From positions 173,305 through 237,304 of the forward strand of contig CAJTIU010000002.1 of assembly GCA_910576335.1 (NCBI GenBank): DNA of 64,000 bases, given 5' to 3'. A program made the position numbers and the translations under genes. Below are positions 9,194-16,952 of this stretch, piece by piece. The notes under the pieces are model-generated. The model was not told the origin of the DNA. It searched no databases and worked only from the letters and a program-made list of their open reading frames with translations. The DNA is from Lachnospiraceae bacterium (GTDB taxonomy: Bacteria > Bacillota > Clostridia > Lachnospirales > Lachnospiraceae). Within the stretch, counting starts at the first letter, position 1, and the number at the start of each line of letters is the position of its first letter.

Positions 9194-10474
9194 TTATACT
9201 TGATCTAGAGCCTGTTGTAAATCTGCAATAATATCCTCACTGTTCTCAATACCAACACTGAATCTGATCAGATCCGGCTGCACGCCTGCTTCCTGAAGCT
9301 CCTGGTCATTCATCTGGCGGTGTGTATGGCTCGCGGGATGAAGCACACAGCTTCTTGCATCAGCCACATGTGTCACGATTGCAATCATCTTAAGGCTGTC
9401 CATCATGCGCACAGCCGCATCTCTTCCGCCCTTCAGGCCAAAGGTAATGACGCCGCAGGTTCCCCCTGGCATATATTTCCTGGCCAGCTCATAATATCTG
9501 TCTCCCTCAAGGGACGGACAGTTTACCCACGCCACCTTTTCATGGTTCTTAAGGTATACGGCTGCTTTCAGCGCATTCTCACAGTGCCTTTCCATACGAA
9601 GATGCAAGGTCTCCAGGCCAAGATTCAGAAGGAATGCATTCTGCGGGGACTGGATTGAGCCAAGATCTCTCATAAGCTGTGCGGTCGCCTTGGTTATATA
9701 TGCACCCTTCCCGAACTTTTCTGTATAAATGATCCCATGGTAGGTTTCATCCGGCATCGTAAGCCCTGGAAATTTTTCCGCGTGTGCCTCCCAGTCAAAA
9801 TTGCCGCTGTCCACAATTGCCCCTCCTACACAGGTGGCATGTCCATCCATATACTTTGTAGTAGAATGGGTAACGATGTCTGCGCCCCACTCGAAGGGAC
9901 GGCAGTTGATCGGCGTTGCAAAGGTATTATCCACGATAAATGGAACTCCATGGGCATGTGCTGCCTCTGCAAATTTTTCAAAATCCAACACAACCAGAGC
10001 CGGATTGGCGATCGTCTCCCCGAAAACTGCCTTTGTATTTTCACGGAATGCTCCGCGAAGCTCTTCCTCTGTACAATCCGGATCCACAAACGTTGCATCT
10101 ACACCCATCCTGCGGATTGTATGGGCATAAAGATTATACGTGCCTCCATAGAGCGCAGATGCACATATGATGTGATCCCCTGCCTGTACAATATTCATAA
10201 TCGCATAGAAATTTGCCGCCTGTCCGGACGAAGTCAGCATGGCTGCCGCACCGCCTTCCAGATCGCAGATCTTTGCAGCTACCGCGTCATTGGTTGGATT
10301 CTGAAGCCTTGTATAAAAATATCCGGCCTCTTCCAGGTCAAAGAGTCTCCCCATCTGTTCGCTGCTTGAATATTTAAAAGTTGTGCTCTGGTAGATGGGA
10401 AGCACTCTAGCCTCCCCGTTTTCCGGCTTATATCCGGACTGGATACATTTCGTCTCAATCTTATAGCTGCTCAC
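9194..10474 (-). CDS. metY: O-acetylhomoserine sulfhydrylase
   Basis: A PLP enzyme of the Cys/Met metabolism family that makes homocysteine from O-acetylhomoserine and sulfide. The PLP lysine is in HSTTKYMDGHAT. Other family segments are YTRLQNPT near the start, SSGQAANF, ALYGGTYNL and VDNTFATP. A GTG at 10472-10474 is chosen as the start because AGGAGG lies seven bases ahead of it; an ATG six codons upstream would place that site inside the coding region. The protein is then 426 residues, normal for MetY. The 4-bp overlap of the upstream ATG with the preceding gene disappears with this start. A gamma-lyase activity is the main alternative. Confidence 0.9.
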   Translation of the reverse strand: MSSYKIETKCIQSGYKPENGEARVLPIYQSTTFKYSSSEQMGRLFDLEEAGYFYTRLQNPTNDAVAAKICDLEGGAAAMLTSSGQAANFYAIMNIVQAGDHIICASALYGGTYNLYAHTIRRMGVDATFVDPDCTEEELRGAFRENTKAVFGETIANPALVVLDFEKFAEAAHAHGVPFIVDNTFATPINCRPFEWGADIVTHSTTKYMDGHATCVGGAIVDSGNFDWEAHAEKFPGLTMPDETYHGIIYTEKFGKGAYITKATAQLMRDLGSIQSPQNAFLLNLGLETLHLRMERHCENALKAAVYLKNHEKVAWVNCPSLEGDRYYELARKYMPGGTCGVITFGLKGGRDAAVRMMDSLKMIAIVTHVADARSCVLHPASHTHRQMNDQELQEAGVQPDLIRFSVGIENSEDIIADLQQALDQV

Positions 10475-10488
10475 ACTGATTCCTCCTG

Positions 10489-11265
10489 TCATCTTTCATT
10501 TAAATTAAATAAATATTTTTTTTGAAGCCCCCGCACCATTTCGGTATAGAGGCGTCTGCAGTCTTCATATCTTTTCTGCTCAATGTACCGGATACACGGA
10601 GACAGATAGTCCTCATAAAGACTCTGATAGACTGCCGGAGCATCCGGCTGCATGTTCAGGATCCAGACGAGAGAAGGAGCCGTATCATAATACTCCTCCA
10701 CAAGGGCTCTTCCCTCTGCATCCCGCATCATATAGCTGTCTCTATATGCACGCAGGCTTGTAAGCTCATAACAGTCATCTTCTTTCTCCTGCCAGTCACA
10801 CACCGCAGTCGTAATAAAGCACAGTCCTTTCTTAAACCCTCCGGCAATCTCCTCATAGGAAGACATACTCAGTGTCAGAGAGGTTACCTTTTTTTCGTTC
10901 CACAGCCCAACCATACGTTCTGCAAGCCTTCTGCAGTTTTCCTCCCTTGTATAAGTAAGGATCGGAATGACATAGACAGCCATATTCAGATTATAATTGA
11001 TTGCCGTGCGTTCCTTCTTTGCCTTTGGAATACACTGTATCTTCTCATATGCATACTCCGGCACAACGCCAGCAAGCTCTTCTGTCATCTGTTTCCTTTC
11101 CACATCATTCTTACTGCTTAAGAGCTCGCAGATACTGGAGATCACCCCTTTATATTTTTCAAATCCTTCCTCAAACAGCCCCTGATAAGTCTTTCGTTTG
11201 AAAGAAGAAACCTTAGGAAGCATCTCTTCAAACAGATCTGTTAATTCCTTCTTAATCTTCTCCAT
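10489..11265 (-). CDS. CFI-box protein of unknown function
   Basis: A 258-residue soluble protein. Near the middle it has CFITTAVC (149-156), then a DDCYEL segment with C165, an L-x-x-LRAYRDSYM run, and further helices with a V-x-x-YYDTAP motif. This is the so-called CFI-box pattern found at the C-terminus of many uncharacterised bacterial proteins; here it sits in the middle of a helical protein. No signal peptide or membrane helix is visible. It starts 12 bp after yebC and ends close to metY, so it is probably co-transcribed. The conserved cysteines may be metal- or redox-related, which is a guess. Confidence 0.7.
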   Translation of the reverse strand: MEKIKKELTDLFEEMLPKVSSFKRKTYQGLFEEGFEKYKGVISSICELLSSKNDVERKQMTEELAGVVPEYAYEKIQCIPKAKKERTAINYNLNMAVYVIPILTYTREENCRRLAERMVGLWNEKKVTSLTLSMSSYEEIAGGFKKGLCFITTAVCDWQEKEDDCYELTSLRAYRDSYMMRDAEGRALVEEYYDTAPSLVWILNMQPDAPAVYQSLYEDYLSPCIRYIEQKRYEDCRRLYTEMVRGLQKKYLFNLNER

Positions 11266-11277
11266 GTTATATAACCC

Positions 11278-12009
11278 TTATTCATCCCAGTTATGATATA
11301 CGTTCTGCACATCATCATCGTCATCCAGCATATCCAGCGTCTTCTGGATGCCTGCAATATCCTTTTCATCTGTAAGCTCCACATAGGTCTGCGGAATCAT
11401 CGTTACCTCCGCAGCCGCCATGGGGATCTTCGCTTCTTCAAGAGCCTGACGGACTGCGCTGAAGTCCTCTGGATCCGTCAGAATCTCATAGCTGTCCTCT
11501 TCCTCCGAGAAATCCTCTGCCCCTGCATCAAGCGCCGTCATCATAAGCTCATCCGCATCACACTCATACTCTTCCTTGTCAATAACGATCTGCCCTTTTT
11601 TATCAAACATAAAGGACACACACCCAGGTGTGCCTACATTACCCTTGCCCTTTGTAAATGCATTCTTTACATTCGTAGCAGTCCGGTTCCGGTTATCTGT
11701 GAGTGTCTCAACAATAATCGCCGTACCGTTTGGGCCGTACCCTTCATATGTAATATACTCATAGTTCGCAGCGTTGGCATCGCCGTCCGCTTTCTTAATG
11801 TTCCTGTCAATGGTATCATTCGGCATATTATTGGCCTTCGCCTTTGCGATGACATCTCTCAGCCTGCTGTTATTTGCCGGGTCTGCACTTCCGCCCTCTT
11901 TAACAGCAACAGCAAGCTCTTTTCCGATCTTTGTAAATATTTTTCCCTTTGCAGCATCATTTTTTTCTTTTTTATGCTTGATGTTGGCAAATTTTGAATG
12001 TCCTGACAT
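11278..12009 (-). CDS. yebC: YebC/PmpR family regulator or translation factor
   Basis: A 243-residue cytosolic YebC-family protein. It opens with the signature [20 protein letters not shown] and continues with the [22 protein letters not shown] segment and [14 protein letters not shown]. The acidic tail ([12 protein letters not shown]) is typical. Members are described as DNA-binding regulators, and some as factors that relieve ribosome stalling. It lies between the CorC-like gene (56 bp upstream) and the CFI-box gene (12 bp downstream). Confidence 0.94.
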   Translation of the reverse strand: MSGHSKFANIKHKKEKNDAAKGKIFTKIGKELAVAVKEGGSADPANNSRLRDVIAKAKANNMPNDTIDRNIKKADGDANAANYEYITYEGYGPNGTAIIVETLTDNRNRTATNVKNAFTKGKGNVGTPGCVSFMFDKKGQIVIDKEEYECDADELMMTALDAGAEDFSEEEDSYEILTDPEDFSAVRQALEEAKIPMAAAEVTMIPQTYVELTDEKDIAGIQKTLDMLDDDDDVQNVYHNWDE

Positions 12010-12065
12010 ATTTTTCTCTTCCTCTCTTCATCTTTCTTTGTAAACAAATCACATTTTTTATTCTA

Positions 12066-12890
12066 TCACGCTTTTTCCGGTTTTTCAATCCCGGCAGACT
12101 GCCGGTCTTCCCTGTTGATTTTAACCCTTTGTATGGTGTTGTCATTTACCTCAAGAACAGTGAACCGGTAACCCTCATATTCAACAATGCACTGCTCATC
12201 CTCCCCGGGAATCCGGTCAAGCTGGGCGATCAGAAAGCCGTTCAGTGTCCCATACTCGTCTTTTTCAAATGTAATGTCAATACGGTCCTCAAGTCTCTCC
12301 AGATCAAGGAACCCCCTGGCTATGTAGCCTCCGTCAGCCTGAAGCTTCAGCTCCTCTTCCTCCTCATCATACTCATCCAGGATATTTCCCACGATCTCCT
12401 CCAGAATATCCTCCAAAGCCACCAGGCCCGCTGTCTGCCCATATTCATCGATTACGATCACGATATGGTTCTTCTCTGCCTGCATCTCTTTAAACAGTGT
12501 GTCAATACTTTTTGTTTCCGGTATAAATGCCACTGGACGTATGTAATCCGCAAGCTCTTCAATGGGGGTATCCCTAAGCTCCTTATTGAGATAACAGGTC
12601 ATCGCCTCCCTGAGATGCATAAATCCGATGATCTCATCGATCCCTTCCCTGTAGACCGGAAATCTTGAATACGTTTCCTCCAGCATGAACCTTAGGGCAT
12701 CCTCCAGCTTTTCCCTGCCGTCAATTGCCACAATATTCCTTCTGTGTGTCATAATGTCCTTTGCATCTTTGTCAAGATAGCGGACGATATTACGGATCAG
12801 CCGGGCCGCTTCCCGCTGTAAACTGCCGTCTTCCTCTTCCTCAATCTGGAATATCTGTCTCATCCTCCCGAATAAACTGCCGTCTTCCAT
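12066..12890 (-). CDS. CorC/HlyC-type CBS-pair protein
   Basis: A 274-residue protein with a short acidic N-terminus, two CBS domains (about residues 40-165; AKDIMTHRRNIVAI, then RPVAFIPETKSI) and a C-terminal CorC/HlyC transporter-associated domain (about 190-265; GTLNGFLIAQLDRIPGEDE). It lacks the DUF21 membrane domain seen in longer hemolysin-family proteins, so it is the short CorC type, linked to Mg/Co efflux or adenine nucleotide sensing. It is 26 bp after mazF. The hemolysin name is historical. Confidence 0.88.
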   Translation of the reverse strand: MEDGSLFGRMRQIFQIEEEEDGSLQREAARLIRNIVRYLDKDAKDIMTHRRNIVAIDGREKLEDALRFMLEETYSRFPVYREGIDEIIGFMHLREAMTCYLNKELRDTPIEELADYIRPVAFIPETKSIDTLFKEMQAEKNHIVIVIDEYGQTAGLVALEDILEEIVGNILDEYDEEEEELKLQADGGYIARGFLDLERLEDRIDITFEKDEYGTLNGFLIAQLDRIPGEDEQCIVEYEGYRFTVLEVNDNTIQRVKINREDRQSAGIEKPEKA

Positions 12891-12916
12891 AATAATTTCT
12901 CTTATTCACTCCTTTT

Positions 12917-13264
12917 CTATGTATGAAGCTCGAAACTCACCTTCAGGGCTTCATCTACTTTGTACATAATTTCTTTATCCAGATGACAGACCAGATCCTT
13001 AAGCCTCTGCTTGTCAATGGTTCTGACCTGTTCCAGTAAAACGACTGAATTCTTCACGATCTGATAGCGCCTCGCATCAATCTCCACATGGGTCGGAAGC
13101 TTCGCCTTATTCATCCTTGAAGTAATTGCCGCACAGATCACAGTCGGGCTGTGTCTGTTGCCAACATCGTTCTGTATCACCAGCACCGGCCTGATTCCTC
13201 CCTGCTCAGAACCCACAACCGGGCTTAAATCTGCATAAAATATATCTCCGCGTCTTACCTGCAC
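12917..13264 (-). CDS. mazF: MazF/EndoA-type mRNA interferase
   Basis: A protein of about 115 residues with the MazF signatures [29 protein letters not shown] and CAAITSRM, and the tail [13 protein letters not shown]. It closely follows the Bacillus EndoA (NdoA) pattern, which cuts mRNA at UACAU-like sites. The start is taken as GTG at 13262-13264, with GGAG ten bases ahead, because this aligns with the usual M-x-V-RRGD opening; another GTG lies three codons earlier. It follows alr as in Bacillus, but the antitoxin gene normally placed between them is absent from the 117-bp gap. Confidence 0.92.
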   Translation of the reverse strand: MQVRRGDIFYADLSPVVGSEQGGIRPVLVIQNDVGNRHSPTVICAAITSRMNKAKLPTHVEIDARRYQIVKNSVVLLEQVRTIDKQRLKDLVCHLDKEIMYKVDEALKVSFELHT

Positions 13265-13381
13265 TCTATTCACACTCCGATTTTTTTAAGATAAAATTAG
13301 TATTTCCACCTTTTTCAGAAGTATTCCATAGAGTTTTAACAATATGATACAAATGTCCTTTTGACGCTTACATTACAATAT

Positions 13382-14548
13382 TTATTCAAAATAATCCATC
13401 TGTCCTACCACTTTGCCGTGCCGAAGATAGGTTCTTGGAATTCTCTTCCCAAGATTACAGACAAATTCATAATTAAACCTTCCAGACAGGCGGCTCAATA
13501 CCTCCACCGGAAGAAATTCACCGCCGTCATGCCCCACCAGGGTAACCGTATCGCCAAAGCTTACATTCGGAATTTCCGTAACGTCTACCATAAACTGGTC
13601 CATACAGACCCTGCCAAGAATCGGAGCCTTTTTCCCATGAATCAGGACATACCCTTTCCCGGAAAGCTTCCTTGGATAACCGTCGCCATATCCAACCGGA
13701 ATCGTTGCAATCCTGGTGTCTCTCCGGGTGACAAAGGTGCCGCCGTAGCTTACAGGTGTTCCTGGACCCACCCACTTCACATGTGCAACATGACTAATAA
13801 GCTCCATGGCAGGTTTAAGGGGAACTTTCTCCTTTTTAACCTCCCCTGACGGATACATGCCGTAAGAAGCTATCCCTGCACGAACCAGATTCATATTTGC
13901 CTCTTCCATATCAATGATTGCAGCACTGTTGGAACAGTGATACCAGGAAAAGAACACCTCCCGCTCTTCAAGCGCCCGCTTCATATACAGAAAATCTTCA
14001 AGCTGACGTCTGGTAAAGCCCTTGTCCTCTTCATCCGACTTTGAAAAATGAGTATACAGCCCTTCCATAACCAAATGGGGAAGTCTGCTGATCTCCTCAA
14101 TGATTCCCACGCTTTCCCTGTTGGCAAGAAAACCAAGCCTGGACATCCCCGTATCCAGCTTCACATGAATATAGGCATCCTTTCCGTATTCCTCTGCAAT
14201 TCTGGAAAGCTCCTCCGCCATCTCCTTTGTATAGACAGTCAGCCGGATCTCATGCCTGACCATCTCTTCCCTCTGTTCCGGGAATACACATCCCAGTACA
14301 AGAACCGGCTTTCTTATGCCCTGTTTCTTCAAGATCAGCGCTTCCTCCGGCGTTGCAACGGCACAGCCCCATATATATTCCTTTTCTTCAAGCATCTGTG
14401 CGATCTGCACGGCTCCGTGTCCGTATCCGTCCATCTTGACAACTGCCAGCATAGATGCATCACTGCTGATATTCTGCTTCATTCTTTCAATATTATATTC
14501 CACCGCGTCCAAATCTACTCTCGCACAGATTCTATTGTACTCCTTCAC
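13382..14548 (-). CDS. alr: Alanine racemase
   Basis: A PLP enzyme of 388 residues that converts L-alanine to D-alanine for peptidoglycan. The PLP lysine is in AVVKMDGYGHGA near residue 38, a variant of the usual VVKADAYGHG. The second active-site tyrosine is expected in VSYGGTF, followed by TIPVGYGDGYPR and GRVCMDQFMVDVT. Its start overlaps the nnr stop by 17 bp, which suggests translational coupling. It is followed by mazF, a conserved Firmicute arrangement. Confidence 0.94.
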   Translation of the reverse strand: MKEYNRICARVDLDAVEYNIERMKQNISSDASMLAVVKMDGYGHGAVQIAQMLEEKEYIWGCAVATPEEALILKKQGIRKPVLVLGCVFPEQREEMVRHEIRLTVYTKEMAEELSRIAEEYGKDAYIHVKLDTGMSRLGFLANRESVGIIEEISRLPHLVMEGLYTHFSKSDEEDKGFTRRQLEDFLYMKRALEEREVFFSWYHCSNSAAIIDMEEANMNLVRAGIASYGMYPSGEVKKEKVPLKPAMELISHVAHVKWVGPGTPVSYGGTFVTRRDTRIATIPVGYGDGYPRKLSGKGYVLIHGKKAPILGRVCMDQFMVDVTEIPNVSFGDTVTLVGHDGGEFLPVEVLSRLSGRFNYEFVCNLGKRIPRTYLRHGKVVGQMDYFE

Positions 14549-16049
14549 AATCCAAATCCTCCAGTTCTTTGATTACATATCCGAGACTGTCTGCGATCTC
14601 TCGCGCCAGGAGACTGTAACGTCCCTTTTTCTCAGCCGCATATTCGCCGGCACGCCCATGAAGCCAGGCTCCCAGAACAGCGCCTTCTGTTGGCGGAACG
14701 CCCTGCGCCAGAAGACCGGCTACGATTCCTGCCAACACGTCTCCTGCCCCGGCCTTCGCCATGGCTGCACAGCCTGACGGGTTGATATACATACGCCCTC
14801 CTCCGGAAAGAACCAGTGTCCTGGCATCCTTCAGGATGCAGGTCACCCCGGTCTCTTCTGTAAAGGCACGCAAGACCCCTGCCCGGTCTTTTCTAAGCTC
14901 ACCTACCGGGATGCCCGTCATATAGGAAAATTCCTTCATATGTGGTGTAAGAACCATCTTCCTGTTCTCAAATGCCCTCATGTAGCGGGGATTTTCCGAG
15001 ATCAGATTCAGCGCGTCAGCATCAATCACGCAGGGCACTTCTGCATTCTCAAGGGTAGTTCTCACAATCTTCCGTGACTTTTCACTCCTTCCAATACCAG
15101 AACCGATACAGATAACGTCAGCCTGGTTAAGAAGCCTTAAAAGCTCCCTCTCATCATACAGATCATATGTCGTGACCACTGCCTCCGGAATCTGTCCCTG
15201 GAGAATCTCCCGGTTATCCTCTGTGGTATAGAGCCTCACAAGTCCTGCTCCTGCCCGGTATGCACCCAGGGCATTCAGATAAGCTGCCCCTGACATTCCC
15301 CTGCTTCCTGAGATCATAAGAAGCCTTCCGTAAGTTCCTTTGTTTGAATCCGGCATTCTTACCGGAAGCATTCTCCTGTAGTCTGCAGGTGACAGCATAC
15401 ATGCGGTCTTCCCATCCTCTTCAAACATTCTTAAGGTAATTCCGATGTCCGCTATCGTAACCTTTCCTGCATATTCCTTTCCCGGGTAAAGCACAAGCCC
15501 CAGCTTTTCAGCCTGGAAGGTAACTGTCTCGTCCGCCCGGAAGGCAGTTCCCAGTATGACGCCGGTATCTGCCGACACTCCGGAGGGAATATCCACAGCA
15601 AGCTTCCACGCAGAGCAGGCATTCATCTTCCCAATCAGATCATAATAGCTCCCGGAAATCTCTCTTGCTAATCCAACGCCAAAAAGAGCATCTACTATGA
15701 TACTATATTCTTCCTCTGAAAATCCGTCACACAGCCTGCCCCCTGCCTGCTCATACTTCTTTTTCTGAAACGCCGCCTCCTTTGTAAGGTGCTCTGGGTT
15801 TCCTGCCATAACGGCGGTTACAGAGAAGCCTTCCTCCGCCAGCATTCGTGCTATGGCAAAACCGTCTCCTCCGTTATTCCCCGACCCGCACACGACACAG
15901 ACTGCAGAAGGGATGGCTTCTCTCTTTTTAATCCTGTCCACGCAGGCCTGTGCTGCCCGCTCCATCAGTGTAAGCGACGGAACTGAAAGTGTCCGGATCG
16001 TATACTGGTCCGCAGCCTTCATCTGCCCTGCTCCTGGTAAATATCTCAT
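14532..16049 (-). CDS. nnr: Bifunctional NAD(P)H-hydrate epimerase/dehydratase
   Basis: A 505-residue fusion that repairs hydrated NAD(P)H. The N-terminal YjeF_N epimerase half (about 1-210) shows SLTLMERAA and VVCGSGNNGGDGFAIARML. The C-terminal ADP/ATP-dependent dehydratase half (about 225-500) shows NKGTYGRLLMISGS, GAGLVRLYT and the KAGAGDVLAGIVAGLLAQG motif. The start is preceded by GGGAGGAG. It opens the long minus-strand run that continues into alr and mazF, and lies 95 bp after rex with a terminator in between. Confidence 0.94.
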   Translation of the reverse strand: MRYLPGAGQMKAADQYTIRTLSVPSLTLMERAAQACVDRIKKREAIPSAVCVVCGSGNNGGDGFAIARMLAEEGFSVTAVMAGNPEHLTKEAAFQKKKYEQAGGRLCDGFSEEEYSIIVDALFGVGLAREISGSYYDLIGKMNACSAWKLAVDIPSGVSADTGVILGTAFRADETVTFQAEKLGLVLYPGKEYAGKVTIADIGITLRMFEEDGKTACMLSPADYRRMLPVRMPDSNKGTYGRLLMISGSRGMSGAAYLNALGAYRAGAGLVRLYTTEDNREILQGQIPEAVVTTYDLYDERELLRLLNQADVICIGSGIGRSEKSRKIVRTTLENAEVPCVIDADALNLISENPRYMRAFENRKMVLTPHMKEFSYMTGIPVGELRKDRAGVLRAFTEETGVTCILKDARTLVLSGGGRMYINPSGCAAMAKAGAGDVLAGIVAGLLAQGVPPTEGAVLGAWLHGRAGEYAAEKKGRYSLLAREIADSLGYVIKELEDLDCEGVQ

Positions 16050-16080
16050 AGCCTCTCCACTCCTCCCGGAATTTTAAAAA

Positions 16081-16133
16081 GAAAGTGTGAAGGAAAGCCT
16101 CTTTTCCTGGCTGACTTTCCGTTCCACACTTTC
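16081..16133 (-). terminator. Terminator of rex
   Basis: A long interrupted hairpin (nine-pair outer stem 16081-16089 with 16125-16133, six-pair inner stem 16092-16097 with 16115-16120) lies 11 bp past the rex stop. UUUUU follows in the minus-strand transcript. Confidence 0.75.
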
Positions 16134-16144
16134 CGCCTGCTGTA

Positions 16145-16801
16145 CTAGTTGCCGTCAGTGCGGCTGTGTTTTTCATTATAACGGCCTATGTTATAAGACA
16201 GTCTCATCAGGCTCTCTGACAGATGAACATTCTCCACAATAATATTCTCTGGAAGATTCAAGTCCGTATGGGCAAAATTCCAGATTGCGTGTACGCCGTT
16301 CTCTACAAGCAGATTCGCCACATCAACCGCCATCTCCTTAGGAATCGTAAGGGCGGCAATCTCAATCTCATTATGGGAAATAAATTCCTTAAACTCATCC
16401 ATCATACGGACTCTCACGCCGCGGATTACCGTGTCCTTAAGCTCCGGATTCACATCAAACAGCCCCTTCAGAACAAATCCAAGCCTGTCAAAGGTCGCAT
16501 ATTTCGCCAACGCCTGTCCCAGGTTTCCGGCTCCTATAATGATCATATTATGATTTTCTCCAAGACCAAGGATCTTCCCGATCTCTGTATATAAATACTT
16601 CACATTATAACCGTACCCCTGCTGTCCGAAGCCTCCGAAATTATTCAGATCCTGACGAATCTGTGATGCTGTTACCTTCATCCTCTTACTTAAATCATTT
16701 GATGATATTCTCTCAACTCCATTTTCAAGCAGATCACCTAAATATCTGTAATATCTTGGCAGCCTTCGTATAACCGCCTGAGAAATCTCTCTGCCTTGCA
16801 T
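16145..16801 (-). CDS. rex: Redox-sensing transcriptional repressor Rex
   Basis: Rex binds DNA when NADH/NAD+ is low and releases it when NADH accumulates, which derepresses fermentation genes. From the ATG at 16799-16801 (GGTGG eight bases ahead) the protein is 218 residues, the family length; an in-frame TTG eight codons upstream is less likely. The winged-helix domain occupies about 1-80 (SSNDLSKRMKVTASQIRQDL, then GGFGQQGYGY). The Rossmann domain has IIGAGNLGQALA. It has its own promoter and terminator. Two Rex operators lie at the alcohol dehydrogenase promoter in this window and a weaker one upstream of rex itself. Confidence 0.96.
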   Translation of the reverse strand: MQGREISQAVIRRLPRYYRYLGDLLENGVERISSNDLSKRMKVTASQIRQDLNNFGGFGQQGYGYNVKYLYTEIGKILGLGENHNMIIIGAGNLGQALAKYATFDRLGFVLKGLFDVNPELKDTVIRGVRVRMMDEFKEFISHNEIEIAALTIPKEMAVDVANLLVENGVHAIWNFAHTDLNLPENIIVENVHLSESLMRLSYNIGRYNEKHSRTDGN

Positions 16802-16840
16802 TACATGTTCCACCTTTCCCCTCAAGTATATCTATACGCT

Positions 16841-16869
16841 ATTATATAAAATTGTATCATTAAAGTCAA
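16841..16869 (-). promoter_or_regulatory. Promoter of rex
   Basis: On the minus strand TTGACT (16864-16869), a 17-bp spacer and TATAAT (16841-16846) form a near-consensus sigma-A promoter about 40 bp before the rex start. Confidence 0.8.
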
Positions 16870-16874
16870 ACTTT

Positions 16875-16892
16875 TAGTTGTTTTTTTAACAA
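16875..16892. promoter_or_regulatory. Degenerate Rex-like site between rex and the ABC-F gene
   Basis: TAGTTGTTTTTTTAACAA matches 11 of 14 defined positions of the Rex consensus, with one perfect half TTAACAA. It overlaps the -35 of the divergent ABC-F promoter and lies five bases upstream of the rex -35. The poor second half keeps confidence low. Confidence 0.35.
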
Positions 16893-16905
16893 TTTTCGTT
16901 ATAAT
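16878..16905 (+). promoter_or_regulatory. Promoter of the ABC-F gene
   Basis: TTGTTT (16878-16883), 16 bp, then TATAAT (16900-16905), about 47 bp before the start codon. Confidence 0.65.
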
Positions 16906-16952
16906 AATGATTAAAGTCGTACTTAAAGTCAAAATTTGGAGGGGAAGACACT

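Noticed and set aside
10475..10492. ATG start for metY
   Set aside because: The AGGAGG site lies inside its second to fourth codons and points to the GTG at 10474.
13265..13381. Hidden antitoxin gene upstream of mazF
   Set aside because: No frame of reasonable length with a start and ribosome site was found in the gap on either strand.
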